From: Roseivirga misakiensis
GTDB lineage: Bacteria > Bacteroidota > Bacteroidia > Cytophagales > Cyclobacteriaceae
Length of the DNA stretch: 64,000 bases
Reading direction: 5' to 3'
Assembly (NCBI RefSeq): GCF_001747105.1
Contig: NZ_MDGQ01000005.1
Location: 1,550,001 to 1,614,000, forward strand
In this document: in pieces, positions 41,822 to 50,618 of the stretch
Position numbering within the stretch: the first letter of the stretch is position 1
How the letters are laid out: each line of letters opens with the position of its first letter
Notes under the pieces: generated by a model
What the model saw: the letters and a program-made list of their open reading frames with translations, nothing else
Told to the model about the DNA's origin: nothing
The model's database searches: none
Program-made: the position numbers and the translations under genes

Positions 41822-41986
41822 TTATCGTTTCGGGCAACTCTTGCACATTTTCTTGTGCTTCTTCTTATACTTCTTACAGCATTTTTTGAAACAACATCCT
41901 TCTTGAACGATCATAGAACTGATCGGTGAATCCTCTTTTTGGAAAGGGTTCGGTTGGTCAAAAAGCTGCTCTTCAATTATATTCAT
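41822..41986 (-). CDS. Small Cys/Lys-rich protein, 54 aa
   Basis: A short minus-strand frame from an ATG at 41986 to a TAA at 41822. It starts MNIIEEQLFDQPNPFQKEDS and the second half is remarkable: GCCFKKCCKKYKKKHKKMC, then KSCPKR. Six cysteines and about fifteen lysines fall in the last 24 residues, so it could bind a metal ion or nucleic acid, or be an exposed small regulator. The neighbours are terminated on both sides (41789-41811 and 42057-42086), leaving this stretch as a separate unit of its own. The length, composition and gene-free surroundings argue for a real gene; no family is assigned. Confidence 0.55.
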   Translation of the reverse strand: MNIIEEQLFDQPNPFQKEDSPISSMIVQEGCCFKKCCKKYKKKHKKMCKSCPKR

Positions 41987-42056
41987 CAATCTTTGTTTTT
42001 ATTTAGACTGATTACAAATAACGGGCACAAACCTTTAACAATCAAACTTTGGACAC

Positions 42057-42086
42057 AAAAAAAGGGAAGCTCAACTTCCCTTTTTT
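42057..42086 (-). terminator. Intrinsic terminator of the dipeptidase gene
   Basis: On the minus strand AAGGGAAG and CTTCCCTT pair around a five-base loop and are followed by seven T. It lies 20 bases after the stop of the gene at 42106-43419; T-runs flank both sides. Confidence 0.9.
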
Positions 42087-42105
42087 ACTTATTCAAAAGT
42101 ATAAT

Positions 42106-43419
42106 TTATTCTCCTTCCTGTATCTCTTGAGCTACCGCTTGAACCTCGTCTAAAACGCGAAGTAAATTACCGCTCCAAATCATACCGATTTCTTTTTCAG
42201 AGTAACCTCTTCTTACTAGTTCTAGTGTAACATTAAAGGTCTCAGAGGCATCTGACCACCCTTCTACTCCACCACCACCATCGAAATCTGAACTAATACC
42301 AACATGCTCAATTCCGATCTTATTCACCAAATAATCGATATGATCTACAAAATCAGCTACATCGACTGGAGGCGCAACGCTATTAATCAGCGAATCAATT
42401 CTATCTTTATGTTTTTCTTGAAATGCATTATAAGCATCGAAATAGGCTGTTCTTTCATTTCGACTCATTGCGCGATATAAACTACCAGGCTTAATTTCAA
42501 AACCCTCTTCTTCAGCAATTTGAGCAATGATTTCGCTTGACTTCTTTCTGTTCGCCGTATTTTTTTCAGAGTTTAAATAGCTTTTAAAAGCCACTGTTTG
42601 CACTACGCCTCCATTTTCTTTCAACATCATCAGTTGCTCATCATCTAGGTTTCGGCTTACGTTATTCAAGGCTCTTGCGGAAGAATGTGAAGCAATCACT
42701 GGCGCCTTCGACATTTCCATCATTTGCATATTGGCCACTTTTGAAGGATGGGATAGATCAATCATAATACCCCATTTATTCATCTCCCTGATAACTTCTT
42801 TTCCTAGTTCACTCAAACCATTATGAAGCCATACGCTATCTCTTTCCCCTGTATTAGAATCACTCAACTGACTGTGACCGTTATGCGCCAAAGACATGTA
42901 CCGTGCACCACGTTCATAAAACTCTTTAACTCTAGAAATATCCTTTCCAACAGGGTACCCATTTTCGATCCCTATCATGGCCACCTTTTTACCTGAAGCA
43001 GCTATTCTTCTCACATCATCAGAAGTTAAGGCTATTTCAATCTGGTCTGGGGCTATTTCTTCTGCAAGCCTATGGATGGCTTTAAACTTATCATCTGCAT
43101 TGGCATAAGCCTTGTCAAAACCTTCGTCAGTTAACTCTCCCTGACCAGTATAGACAATAAACCAGGCAACGTCTAAGCCACCTTCTATCATGTTTGGCAG
43201 ATTTACCTGAGTGGGCAGTTTTTTAGTGTAGTTATTGTCTTCGGTGAAGTTGTTGGTATTAATATCATCATGGGTATCAAGCGTAATCACCCGATCATGA
43301 ATACCTCTGGCATACTCAACCAGTTCCTCTTCTGTCATATCGTTGACGGACTTTTCTTGAGGTTGGCAAGCGGTAAACAGGAATAAAGTTATTCCTAAAA
43401 AGTAACTCAGTTTTTTCAT
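42106..43419 (-). CDS. M19 membrane dipeptidase, lipoprotein
   Basis: A 437-residue zinc dipeptidase of the renal dipeptidase family. The lipobox is LFLFTAC (Cys 18). The metal-binding H49-x-D51 occurs in TLDTHDDINTNNF, the bridging Glu in IGIENGYPVG, and the other histidines in IDLSHPS and IASHSSARAL. The closing IGISSDFDGGGGVEGWSD has the conserved Asp. Such enzymes cleave dipeptides, often with D-residues or dehydropeptides. It has its own terminator, and its N-terminus is likely anchored in the envelope. Confidence 0.95.
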   Translation of the reverse strand: MKKLSYFLGITLFLFTACQPQEKSVNDMTEEELVEYARGIHDRVITLDTHDDINTNNFTEDNNYTKKLPTQVNLPNMIEGGLDVAWFIVYTGQGELTDEGFDKAYANADDKFKAIHRLAEEIAPDQIEIALTSDDVRRIAASGKKVAMIGIENGYPVGKDISRVKEFYERGARYMSLAHNGHSQLSDSNTGERDSVWLHNGLSELGKEVIREMNKWGIMIDLSHPSKVANMQMMEMSKAPVIASHSSARALNNVSRNLDDEQLMMLKENGGVVQTVAFKSYLNSEKNTANRKKSSEIIAQIAEEEGFEIKPGSLYRAMSRNERTAYFDAYNAFQEKHKDRIDSLINSVAPPVDVADFVDHIDYLVNKIGIEHVGISSDFDGGGGVEGWSDASETFNVTLELVRRGYSEKEIGMIWSGNLLRVLDEVQAVAQEIQEGE

Positions 43420-43529
43420 CGTTTTGGTTAGTCTGTTGAAAACTTAAATTTAGAACGAAGCAACCAAAGCACAACTAAGTTTCTGTTTAGTGGTAGTAAA
43501 ACCTGCTTAAAATAGAAAATCAAAAACGG

Positions 43530-43560
43530 TTGATTTCTCTAAGAAATGCAGTTATACTTG
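43530..43560 (+). promoter_or_regulatory. Candidate promoter of the acyltransferase pair
   Basis: TTG at 43530-43532 and TATACTTG at 43553-43560 (seven of eight matches to TAnnTTTG) are spaced by 20 bases; the start codon follows 22 bases later. Confidence 0.4.
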
Positions 43561-43582
43561 CCAACTGATCTGGATGCGCTAA

Positions 43583-44398
43583 ATGGAAAAATTCGTTAAT
43601 GTTAGAAAGCTAATTGGTGATAAAAATCCTACCCTGCTCAAATGGCTTCCTGGCTTTGTCATTCGTTATATCGAACGAATCGTTCATCAAGATGACATCA
43701 ATGAATTTATGGCCAATCATCAAGAGGCCGACTCCTATGAGTTCTGTAAAGCGGTAATGGAAAAGTTCAATGTCACACTAGACATTACTGGCATTGAAAA
43801 CGTGCCTAGACCTCCAGAGGGAATTATTTTCGCTAGTAACCATCCTTTAGGCGGCTTCGATGCACTCGCTATTATCACCTCCCTAAAAGAGATCAGGCCA
43901 GATATCAAGTTTATTGTAAACGACCTTTTGCTCAGTGTGCGCAACCTCAAGGATAGTTTTATTGGTGTTAATAAAGTTGGTAAAAACGCTGCGGCCTCGC
44001 TTCAAAGGGTCGATCAGCAGTTTGCTTCTGATTACGCTACTTTTATTTTTCCAGCAGGTTTGGTGAGTAGAAGGGAAAAAGGTATAATCAAGGACTTAGT
44101 TTGGAAAAAAACGTTCATTACAAAAGCTAAAAAATATCAAAAACCCGTCGTTCCAGTGTATATTGAAGGGAAACTAACCGATCGCTTTTACAGGTTAGCC
44201 AATTTTAGAAAAGCACTTGGTATAAAAGTAAACATAGAAATGTTCTACTTGGCCGACGAGTTTTATAAACAACAAGACACCAAAATGAAAATCACCATTG
44301 GGAAACCAATTCCAGCGGAAACATTCGATAGTACTAAATCGGATATGGAATGGGCTCAATGGACAAAAGAGGAAGTATACAAGCTTAGAGAAGCTTAA
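43583..44398 (+). CDS. Lysophospholipid-type acyltransferase, GlsA-like
   Basis: A 271-residue acyltransferase of the PlsC superfamily. IIFASNHPLGGFDALAI holds the NHPLGGxD catalytic motif used by the glycine/ornithine lipid O-acyltransferase (GlsA/OlsA) and hemolysin-like subgroup, rather than the plain NHxxxxD of PlsC. TFIFPAGLVSRREKGIIKDLVWKKTFITKAKK is the glycerophosphate-like binding region and PVVPVYIEGK the family's C-terminal block. It is nine bases before a GlsB/OlsB-like N-acyltransferase gene, and together they can acylate glycine or another amino acid to an N-acyl-O-acyl lipid. The exact amino acid is unknown. Confidence 0.83.
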   Translation: MEKFVNVRKLIGDKNPTLLKWLPGFVIRYIERIVHQDDINEFMANHQEADSYEFCKAVMEKFNVTLDITGIENVPRPPEGIIFASNHPLGGFDALAIITSLKEIRPDIKFIVNDLLLSVRNLKDSFIGVNKVGKNAAASLQRVDQQFASDYATFIFPAGLVSRREKGIIKDLVWKKTFITKAKKYQKPVVPVYIEGKLTDRFYRLANFRKALGIKVNIEMFYLADEFYKQQDTKMKITIGKPIPAETFDSTKSDMEWAQWTKEEVYKLREA

Positions 44399-44407
44399 GT
44401 CAACCGA

Positions 44408-45364
44408 ATGAAAGAAAGTATTGTGCAAGCCATTGTTCCACCGGTAGAAAGATCGCTTATTGAGCAAGAACTCAATGCTGATCGTTTTATAAGAAATACC
44501 AATAAAGGTGGCAACGAGATATATATCATCAATCATCACAACTCGCCGAACACTATGCGGGAAATTGGCCGATTGAGAGAAGTGGCCTTTCGGGATGCAG
44601 GCGGAGGAACTGGTGAGGCAATCGACATCGATAATTATGATACCAAGGAAAGATGCTACGAGCAACTCATTGTTTGGAGCCCGGAGGATAAGGAAATCAT
44701 TGGTGGCTACCGTTTTATCACTGGTGATAGAGCGTATAATGCTGAGACAGACTCCTTCGAACTTTCTACGGCCCACTATTTCGATTTTTCAGATCGGATG
44801 AAGAAGGACTTTCTACCCTATGCAATTGAGTTAGGTCGATCTTGGGTTCAGCCAAGCTATCAGCCATCGGTGAATCCTAGGAAAGGGCTTTTCGCTTTAG
44901 CAAACATTTGGGATGGCCTAGGTGCCCTGATTGTATATTATGCCGATGAAATGCACTATTTCTTTGGCAAAGTGACCATGTACACTAATTATAACCAAGA
45001 AGCTAGAGACATTCTTTTGGCTTTCCTTGCCCATTATTTCCCAGATGTACACCAGCTTTCACAACCCAAACCAGAACTCTTCTCAGGCTATTCTGATGAA
45101 CTGTTTAAGGAGAATTTTCCTACTGACATGCCTTTTGAAGAAGCCTTCAGAGTATTACAGCGTCTCCTAAAAGATCGGGGCGAGTGGATCCCTCCTTTAA
45201 TTAACATCTACATGAACCTATCATCCTCTATGATGACTTTTGGCACTGCACATAACCCAGAATTTGGTGATGTTGAAGAGACTGGCCTTTTAGTTACTAT
45301 AAAGGATATTCACCAAAATGTGATCGATCGGCATTGTACAGGCTATACTAAGCCAGCCAAATAA
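44408..45364 (+). CDS. GNAT-fold N-acyltransferase, GlsB/OlsB-like
   Basis: A 318-residue member of the OlsB/hemolysin-type GNAT group. Core landmarks are GGYRFITGDRAYN near 98 and AIELGRSWVQPSYQP near 140-154, equivalent to the ELGRS(C/W)V...YR motif of ornithine and glycine lipid N-acyltransferases. It transfers a 3-hydroxy fatty acyl group from ACP to an amino acid's nitrogen, the first step in glycine lipid synthesis, on the inner membrane's cytoplasmic face. The GlsA-like gene precedes it by nine bases. Order here is O-acyltransferase then N-acyltransferase. Confidence 0.8.
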   Translation: MKESIVQAIVPPVERSLIEQELNADRFIRNTNKGGNEIYIINHHNSPNTMREIGRLREVAFRDAGGGTGEAIDIDNYDTKERCYEQLIVWSPEDKEIIGGYRFITGDRAYNAETDSFELSTAHYFDFSDRMKKDFLPYAIELGRSWVQPSYQPSVNPRKGLFALANIWDGLGALIVYYADEMHYFFGKVTMYTNYNQEARDILLAFLAHYFPDVHQLSQPKPELFSGYSDELFKENFPTDMPFEEAFRVLQRLLKDRGEWIPPLINIYMNLSSSMMTFGTAHNPEFGDVEETGLLVTIKDIHQNVIDRHCTGYTKPAK

Positions 45365-45391
45365 AGCCTCCATCCCATCAAGCCATATTCA

Positions 45392-45421
45392 TTTGATTAC
45401 TGATAAACCTTTTTATCTTAG
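45392..45421 (+). promoter_or_regulatory. Candidate promoter of the YbdK-type ligase gene
   Basis: TTTG at 45392-45395, then 18 bases, then TATCTTAG at 45414-45421 (seven of eight matches to TAnnTTTG), 26 bases before the ATG. Confidence 0.45.
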
Positions 45422-45447
45422 TTTATCATTAGCATCAATCTTGAATT

Positions 45448-46545
45448 ATGGATTTTACTTTAGGTATCGAAGAGGAATACATGGTCATAGACCCTGAGAC
45501 CAGAGAATTAGTATCCCACGAACAAAAAATTGTAGAGGCAGCTCATCGTCATATGGAAGACCAAGTGAAGGCAGAAATGCATCAGGCGGTTGTCGAAGTT
45601 GGCACTAATATTTGTACTGATATTCAAGATGCACGTGAACAGGTTACTTACCTGCGGAAGACCATGTGTGAGATAGCCAAAGATTTGGGTTTCAGGATTG
45701 GCGCCGCCGGAACTCACCCTTTTTCAGAATGGAAAAAGCAACTCATTACGCCAAACCCTCGGTACCACGCCATTATTAATGAACTTCAGGATACGGCCCG
45801 ATCTAATCTGATTTTTGGGCTGCATGTCCATGTGGGGATTGAGGATAAATCTATGGCACTGCACATAGTCAACCAAATCAGATATTTTTTACCTCATATT
45901 TATGCCCTATCGACCAATTCTCCATTTTGGGAAGGAAGAAATACTGGATTCAAATCTTTTCGTTCTAAAATCTTCGACAAGTTTCCTAGAACAGGAATTC
46001 CACCACTTTTCGAAAGCATATCAGAGTATGAGAACTATGTGAACCTTCTCATTAAAACAAGGTGTATAGATAATGCCAAAAAGATTTGGTGGGACATACG
46101 AGTTCATCCATTTTTCCCAACACTAGAGGTTAGAATATGTGATATTCCACTAACTATCGATGAGACCATCACTATTGCAGCACTTATTCAAGCATTGTCC
46201 TATAAGTTATTCAAGCTCAGGACTCAAAATCTAAATTTTGCCACTTACAAAAGAGACTTAGTCAACGAAAATAAATGGCGAGCGAGTCGATATGGCCTCG
46301 ACGGAAAGTTGATTGATTTCGGAAAGGAAAGCGAGATTAATACGCGGATACTTATTCATGAGTTACTAGATTTTATAGAGGATGTCGTAGATGAATTAGG
46401 CTCACGCAAAGAAGTAGAAAGAACCTATGAGATTCTTGAAAAAGGTACAGGTGCCGACCGTCAATTAAAAGTATACGAAGACACCCAAGATTTTAACGAA
46501 GTGGTAGACTACATCATCAAGGAAACCATGTTTGGCACGGAGTGA
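45448..46545 (+). CDS. ybdK: YbdK-family carboxylate-amine ligase (GCS2)
   Basis: A 365-residue member of glutamate-cysteine ligase family 2. It begins FTLGIEEEYMVIDPETRELV (the signature Glu triad GIEEEY binds Mg-ATP), and contains GTHPFSEW and FGLHVHVGIEDK, the conserved motif with two histidines. RVCDIP-like LEVRICDIPLTIDETI near 225 completes the core. Such proteins form amide bonds between a carboxylate and an amine, and YbdK has weak glutamate-cysteine ligase activity; the physiological substrate is unknown. It has its own candidate promoter. Confidence 0.92.
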   Translation: MDFTLGIEEEYMVIDPETRELVSHEQKIVEAAHRHMEDQVKAEMHQAVVEVGTNICTDIQDAREQVTYLRKTMCEIAKDLGFRIGAAGTHPFSEWKKQLITPNPRYHAIINELQDTARSNLIFGLHVHVGIEDKSMALHIVNQIRYFLPHIYALSTNSPFWEGRNTGFKSFRSKIFDKFPRTGIPPLFESISEYENYVNLLIKTRCIDNAKKIWWDIRVHPFFPTLEVRICDIPLTIDETITIAALIQALSYKLFKLRTQNLNFATYKRDLVNENKWRASRYGLDGKLIDFGKESEINTRILIHELLDFIEDVVDELGSRKEVERTYEILEKGTGADRQLKVYEDTQDFNEVVDYIIKETMFGTE

Positions 46546-46572
46546 TGTAGACCTCTTTGAAGAATTCTTCTA

Positions 46573-48780
46573 CTAAAAATTCAACCAATAGGTCAACTTA
46601 AAAACTAAGGCCCTAGATTTAGATGGGCCAATATTAATGAAGCCTTCATCGTTTGTGGCTAAATAATTATCTGTATAGACTAGGAAGAAATCCGATACTG
46701 GTGCAAATCGCCATTGGAGCCTAGAATTTATATTCAAATTGTCAATTTGGGTATTGTATTGAACGAAAGTGGTCCAAAATAGCTTCTTTGTGAAGGTAAA
46801 GTCGAATCGAGGGCCGATCAAGAAAAGATTTGCGTCGTTATAAGGGTCGGGAAGCCTTATACGATTGTAGGCAAAGTTAATACTCGTGAACCCCATAGGT
46901 TGATACCTAAAGTTCAGGCTCCCTTCAAAATTGATTCTGGTTCCATTGAAATACTCACCAGACCTCGTACTGACCCTAAAATTAATGAGCTTACGCTGGT
47001 CTGAATTGTAGCTGGCTATGATCAAGTTATTATGATAGCCTTCTCCACTGGGTAGCGCGAGTCCACCCGTACCACTGGGGTCAAAACCGTTGAAAAGGAA
47101 GGTATACTGCCATCTTAATCTAGCACTAAACCTGGCAGAACTACGCCAGTTAATATCATACAGGATATTCATGTCCCAATCCAGAAATCCGAATTCCTTG
47201 TTGCCCACCATGTCAAAATCAAACCCCGGTCCATGTCGCTGAATCCCTCCCGACTTTGGGAAAAACGAGTAGCGAACTGTATTGGTCAACTGTCTGATAT
47301 CCCTGCGGCGTACAAAACCCACTTCTGGATTATAATTCTCTCCTACTGATTGCGCTGAGATATCCCAAGACCACTTGGGCACGCCAAAACTGAGTTCAAA
47401 CCCAGTTGAAAACGATTGGTCGGGCTGCACTTCCTCTATCGACTTATGAAAGAACACTTTACCGTTCCAGCGGTTATCGGCAGAAGCCAAATTGTAGTCT
47501 ACGCCTACTGTCCTATTCCAGCGCGCATAAAGATCGGTGTCATAGTCAGCCTCATTTTCAAAAGTCTGTTTATTGACGAAAAGAAAGGAAATATTAGACC
47601 GTGCGAATACTTTTTGTTGCAGTGAAAGCACCGAATAGTTGTAAGATGGAAGACTCGCGGCATCTTCTCTCCCAGCTTGCATAGATAAAAAACCCAGTCG
47701 TAAGTTATTATTGATTTTACCGCTCAACCGCGTACCCACAGGAATAGGGTTCTGAATATTTTGACCTGTCGTTTCATCTCTGGCAACACCTATCCTTCTG
47801 GAGAAAAATGGTCTGGACCCACGGTTACCATAATTGGCAAACAGATCGGCATTTTCTAGGAAGAATTGTCTCCGTTCGGGGAAAAAGATTTCGAATCGAT
47901 CCAGGTTAGTCACTTGCCGATCTACTTCCACCTGTGAAAAGTCAGGGTTTACAGTCAAATCTAAATTCAAGCCGGGCGTAACGGCATATTTTAAATCAAA
48001 TCCAGCATCAAAATTAGTTTCAGAAGGCTGATCGTTCTGAAAGTCTTTACTTATTCCAGAAGCGACATATGGAATGAAAGAGATATTCGAACCTGGCTTT
48101 TTAGTCGGTTCATCCCATTTCATTTCTCTCAAAGTAGCTAGGTTAACAATGGAAAAATTCCTCGAAATGGGTGCCCAAGTCGATCGTTCTGCGTATTCGC
48201 TATCAACGCGATAAAAATTGACATTCCATTCCGATTGGCCCTCGGAAAACCTCAACGTTTTAAGCGGAATCGCCATTTCAGCAATCCAGTATCCATTTTC
48301 TTGGCGGGCTTCACCTCTCCATTTATTATCCCAGTCTAGGCTAAATGCATTTCTTCCACTTCCACCATTAGCTATCAAACCTTCTCGGCGTACTCCAAAT
48401 GGATTAATACCAAAAATAAAGGCATTCGTATTGTCTTGAAAAGCATCAATTAAGATGGAAAAAGAATCATTAGCATCTCCGAAGAAATCCCTTCTCAGCG
48501 AAGGTGTAATATAGCCTCTTTCGCCATCGGGGTTTTGCATCACCCCTAATACATAAATGAACTGATCATCGTAAAGAATTTTAGCCACCGACTGTGCATA
48601 AGCAAGTGACGTGTCCATCGGAAAGTACTGCTGAAAATTATAGGCTGAATCGGCATAAGACCACAAATCATCTACTTTACCGTCAATGATTATTTTTTGA
48701 TCAATTTTCTTAATCTCAATACCCTGTGCTAAAGCCAACTGCCCTAGAATCAGCATAAACAGACATATCCAAATTCTCAT
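46573..48780 (-). CDS. DUF5916 outer-membrane protein with N-terminal carbohydrate-binding-like domain
   Basis: A 735-residue exported protein. A signal peptide (IWICLFMLILGQLALAQ) is followed by a CBM9/DOMON-like domain (about 20-215: KIIIDGKVDDLWSYADSAY, then SVAKILYDDQFIYVLGVM and WNVNFYRV). From about 220 the DUF5916 barrel follows (DAGFDLKYAVTPGLNLDLTVNPDFSQVEVDRQVTNLDRFEIFFPERRQFFLENAD is diagnostic), made of about 20 strands, ending KLTYWLNF with the terminal aromatic. The family is widespread in Bacteroidota; the function (glycan, metal or hydrolase uptake) is not settled. It is a single gene, divergent from the hydrolase gene at 48963. Confidence 0.93.
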   Translation of the reverse strand: MRIWICLFMLILGQLALAQGIEIKKIDQKIIIDGKVDDLWSYADSAYNFQQYFPMDTSLAYAQSVAKILYDDQFIYVLGVMQNPDGERGYITPSLRRDFFGDANDSFSILIDAFQDNTNAFIFGINPFGVRREGLIANGGSGRNAFSLDWDNKWRGEARQENGYWIAEMAIPLKTLRFSEGQSEWNVNFYRVDSEYAERSTWAPISRNFSIVNLATLREMKWDEPTKKPGSNISFIPYVASGISKDFQNDQPSETNFDAGFDLKYAVTPGLNLDLTVNPDFSQVEVDRQVTNLDRFEIFFPERRQFFLENADLFANYGNRGSRPFFSRRIGVARDETTGQNIQNPIPVGTRLSGKINNNLRLGFLSMQAGREDAASLPSYNYSVLSLQQKVFARSNISFLFVNKQTFENEADYDTDLYARWNRTVGVDYNLASADNRWNGKVFFHKSIEEVQPDQSFSTGFELSFGVPKWSWDISAQSVGENYNPEVGFVRRRDIRQLTNTVRYSFFPKSGGIQRHGPGFDFDMVGNKEFGFLDWDMNILYDINWRSSARFSARLRWQYTFLFNGFDPSGTGGLALPSGEGYHNNLIIASYNSDQRKLINFRVSTRSGEYFNGTRINFEGSLNFRYQPMGFTSINFAYNRIRLPDPYNDANLFLIGPRFDFTFTKKLFWTTFVQYNTQIDNLNINSRLQWRFAPVSDFFLVYTDNYLATNDEGFINIGPSKSRALVFKLTYWLNF

Positions 48781-48962
48781 GGCGCAAAAGTAAATTTTCT
48801 TTTCATTGAATCTTGATTATTTACATCAATGGAGAGGTCTTCTAGCGCTTTCAGCAACCTAAACGACAGCCGACAACAGTCTATATATTTACCAACAATC
48901 ATAAAGTCATAGTTTGGTCACTTTCAAAATTCTTAGTTTTACATACCTAACCAACACTTGCC

Positions 48963-49970
48963 ATGAATCGATTTTTTCTTGCCTTGGGCATGGTTCTATT
49001 TCTAAGTAGCTGCAAAAGCGATGATGATGGAGGCGCCCCTCAAGTTGACCTCACAGGTAAAATTGTCATTCCAGAAAACACAAGAGATACTGTTTTGTTT
49101 GCTACTTCTGTTGACAATATCTCAATCCCTATTTTCATTTCTATTCCTTCAGCGGCCACTAACCTAGCAGGAACTGTTGTTATGCATGGTTCTGGAGGCA
49201 ATTGGGAAGATTCGGATACTGATAACGATGGCATAGATGATACTGTAGAGGAGTGGGAACTTTCAAACCAAAACGAACAATGGAAAACCTTACTCGGTAA
49301 TGAAGGTATTGTATCAGCATTTCCTGGAAGCTATTACAGAAGAGGTACAGTCGAAAATGCTGGTGATTGGAAAAACCCACCATTACAGTTTCAAATTAGT
49401 GCTTCATTTGTCAGAAATCACGACGCTTATAAAACTCTCGAAGTATTAAGAAGCCTTGTCCGTGCCGATGGTTCTGCAATTGTGACTTCGGATAATGTAG
49501 CTATTCTCGGTTTTTCGCATGGCGCTACAGCAATACAAAGTACATTATTCGATACGAGCGTAATTCCTGTTGATTGGGAGTGGTCACAATCCTACAGTGG
49601 CACCCTCTATACCAATGAAATTAAGCCTCCGGCTTCACTTCCGACTGACGGAGGATTTAAGGCGGGTGTTATGTATTACCCCGGTTCTTTTCATAATAGC
49701 TACTACGGAAACCCTTGCTCAGGAACTAGTATTTTCCAAACCTATGCGGACTTTATGATACATATCGCTTCTGAGGATAGCCTCACTCCTAATACTAATT
49801 GTATGTTGGAAACAGTCGGAAATAATGGTGGCGGTACTGCAACTATTCATAGTTACGAAGGGGCAAACCACAGTTTCGATAGTAAGACTTCTGGTATTGA
49901 TGGTAGCGCAAGTACGCTAGCACGTACTCGTTCATTAATCTATTTGAAAGAGAAATTGGGAATTAATTAA
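48963..49970 (+). CDS. Alpha/beta-hydrolase lipoprotein (dienelactone-hydrolase-like)
   Basis: A 335-residue lipoprotein: the lipobox is FLSSC (Cys 17). The mature part is a hydrolase with the nucleophile elbow ILGFSHGATAIQ (GxSxG, near residue 184), an acidic residue likely in IHIASEDSLTPN, and a histidine in GANHSFDS (near 309), all in the usual order. Early strands (AGTVVMHGSGG) form the oxyanion side. Family relatives hydrolyse lactones, esters or polyesters; the substrate cannot be told. It is transcribed alone and convergent with the CIA30 gene. Confidence 0.86.
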   Translation: MNRFFLALGMVLFLSSCKSDDDGGAPQVDLTGKIVIPENTRDTVLFATSVDNISIPIFISIPSAATNLAGTVVMHGSGGNWEDSDTDNDGIDDTVEEWELSNQNEQWKTLLGNEGIVSAFPGSYYRRGTVENAGDWKNPPLQFQISASFVRNHDAYKTLEVLRSLVRADGSAIVTSDNVAILGFSHGATAIQSTLFDTSVIPVDWEWSQSYSGTLYTNEIKPPASLPTDGGFKAGVMYYPGSFHNSYYGNPCSGTSIFQTYADFMIHIASEDSLTPNTNCMLETVGNNGGGTATIHSYEGANHSFDSKTSGIDGSASTLARTRSLIYLKEKLGIN

Positions 49971-49971
49971 A

Positions 49972-49998
49972 AAGGACTAACTCTTTTGAATCAGTCCT
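49972..49998 (-). terminator. Hairpin at the 3' end of the CIA30 gene
   Basis: On the minus strand AGGACT and AGTCCT pair around a 14-base loop, then five T. It begins at the stop codon of the CIA30 gene and lies just past the convergent hydrolase gene. Confidence 0.6.
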
Positions 49999-50548
49999 AA
50001 AGTGCCTTCTTCGAAAACTTTACATAAGCGATCTCTAGCTTAAAAGCTCCTGGCTTTTTAGAATCAGTGATAAAGCCTAAACGAATAGTGTTTTTCGCAG
50101 CTCCTTTAGACATTGTGCGCCCTGTCCTTCTTCCCATTCGATATTCTTTTAAGTCATAAAGATCGACGGTAATAGTTTTCCATGCATCGTTAGAAGATGG
50201 TATTGGCATTTTATGATTTGGAAGCCAAAACCTTTGGTATTGGTATACATTCAGTGCGCAGTCTAAACCACTGCTTCTGTACTTGATTTCTACTTGATCG
50301 TATTGGGAAAGATCGTATCTGGCATAGGGAGCTCTTAATGAAGTGAATCCACCATTATTTTCAAGCGAAACCGTGCCTGAGAAAATCATGCTATCATCTG
50401 TCAGCTGAGCTTTGCCCCGTGAAAGGCCACCCATAACTCCATCATTTACAATGGCCCACTTGTAGCCATCTTTATTTTCACCAAAATCAAAGACCATTTC
50501 CGAAGGTGGACTTAATAAAGCAATCAGTAAATAGAGTGTTGAAATCAT
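49997..50548 (-). CDS. Exported CIA30-family protein
   Basis: A 183-residue protein with an N-terminal hydrophobic stretch (STLYLLIALLSPP) suggesting export. VFDFGENKDGYKWAIVNDGVMGGLSRGKA is the classic CIA30 opening, named for the human complex I intermediate-associated protein, and FTSLRAPYARYDLSQYDQVEIKYRSSG the central strands; it folds as a galactose-binding-like beta-sandwich. Bacterial members are of unknown function, and export makes a respiratory complex assembly role unlikely here. A carbohydrate- or lipid-binding role is possible. Confidence 0.85.
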   Translation of the reverse strand: MISTLYLLIALLSPPSEMVFDFGENKDGYKWAIVNDGVMGGLSRGKAQLTDDSMIFSGTVSLENNGGFTSLRAPYARYDLSQYDQVEIKYRSSGLDCALNVYQYQRFWLPNHKMPIPSSNDAWKTITVDLYDLKEYRMGRRTGRTMSKGAAKNTIRLGFITDSKKPGAFKLEIAYVKFSKKAL

Positions 50549-50618
50549 AACTCTGTATTTGACTGCTCTAACAGATTGTACTTGAGATTGTTCTGAGAAA
50601 TTCGAAAGTCTTAACTAT

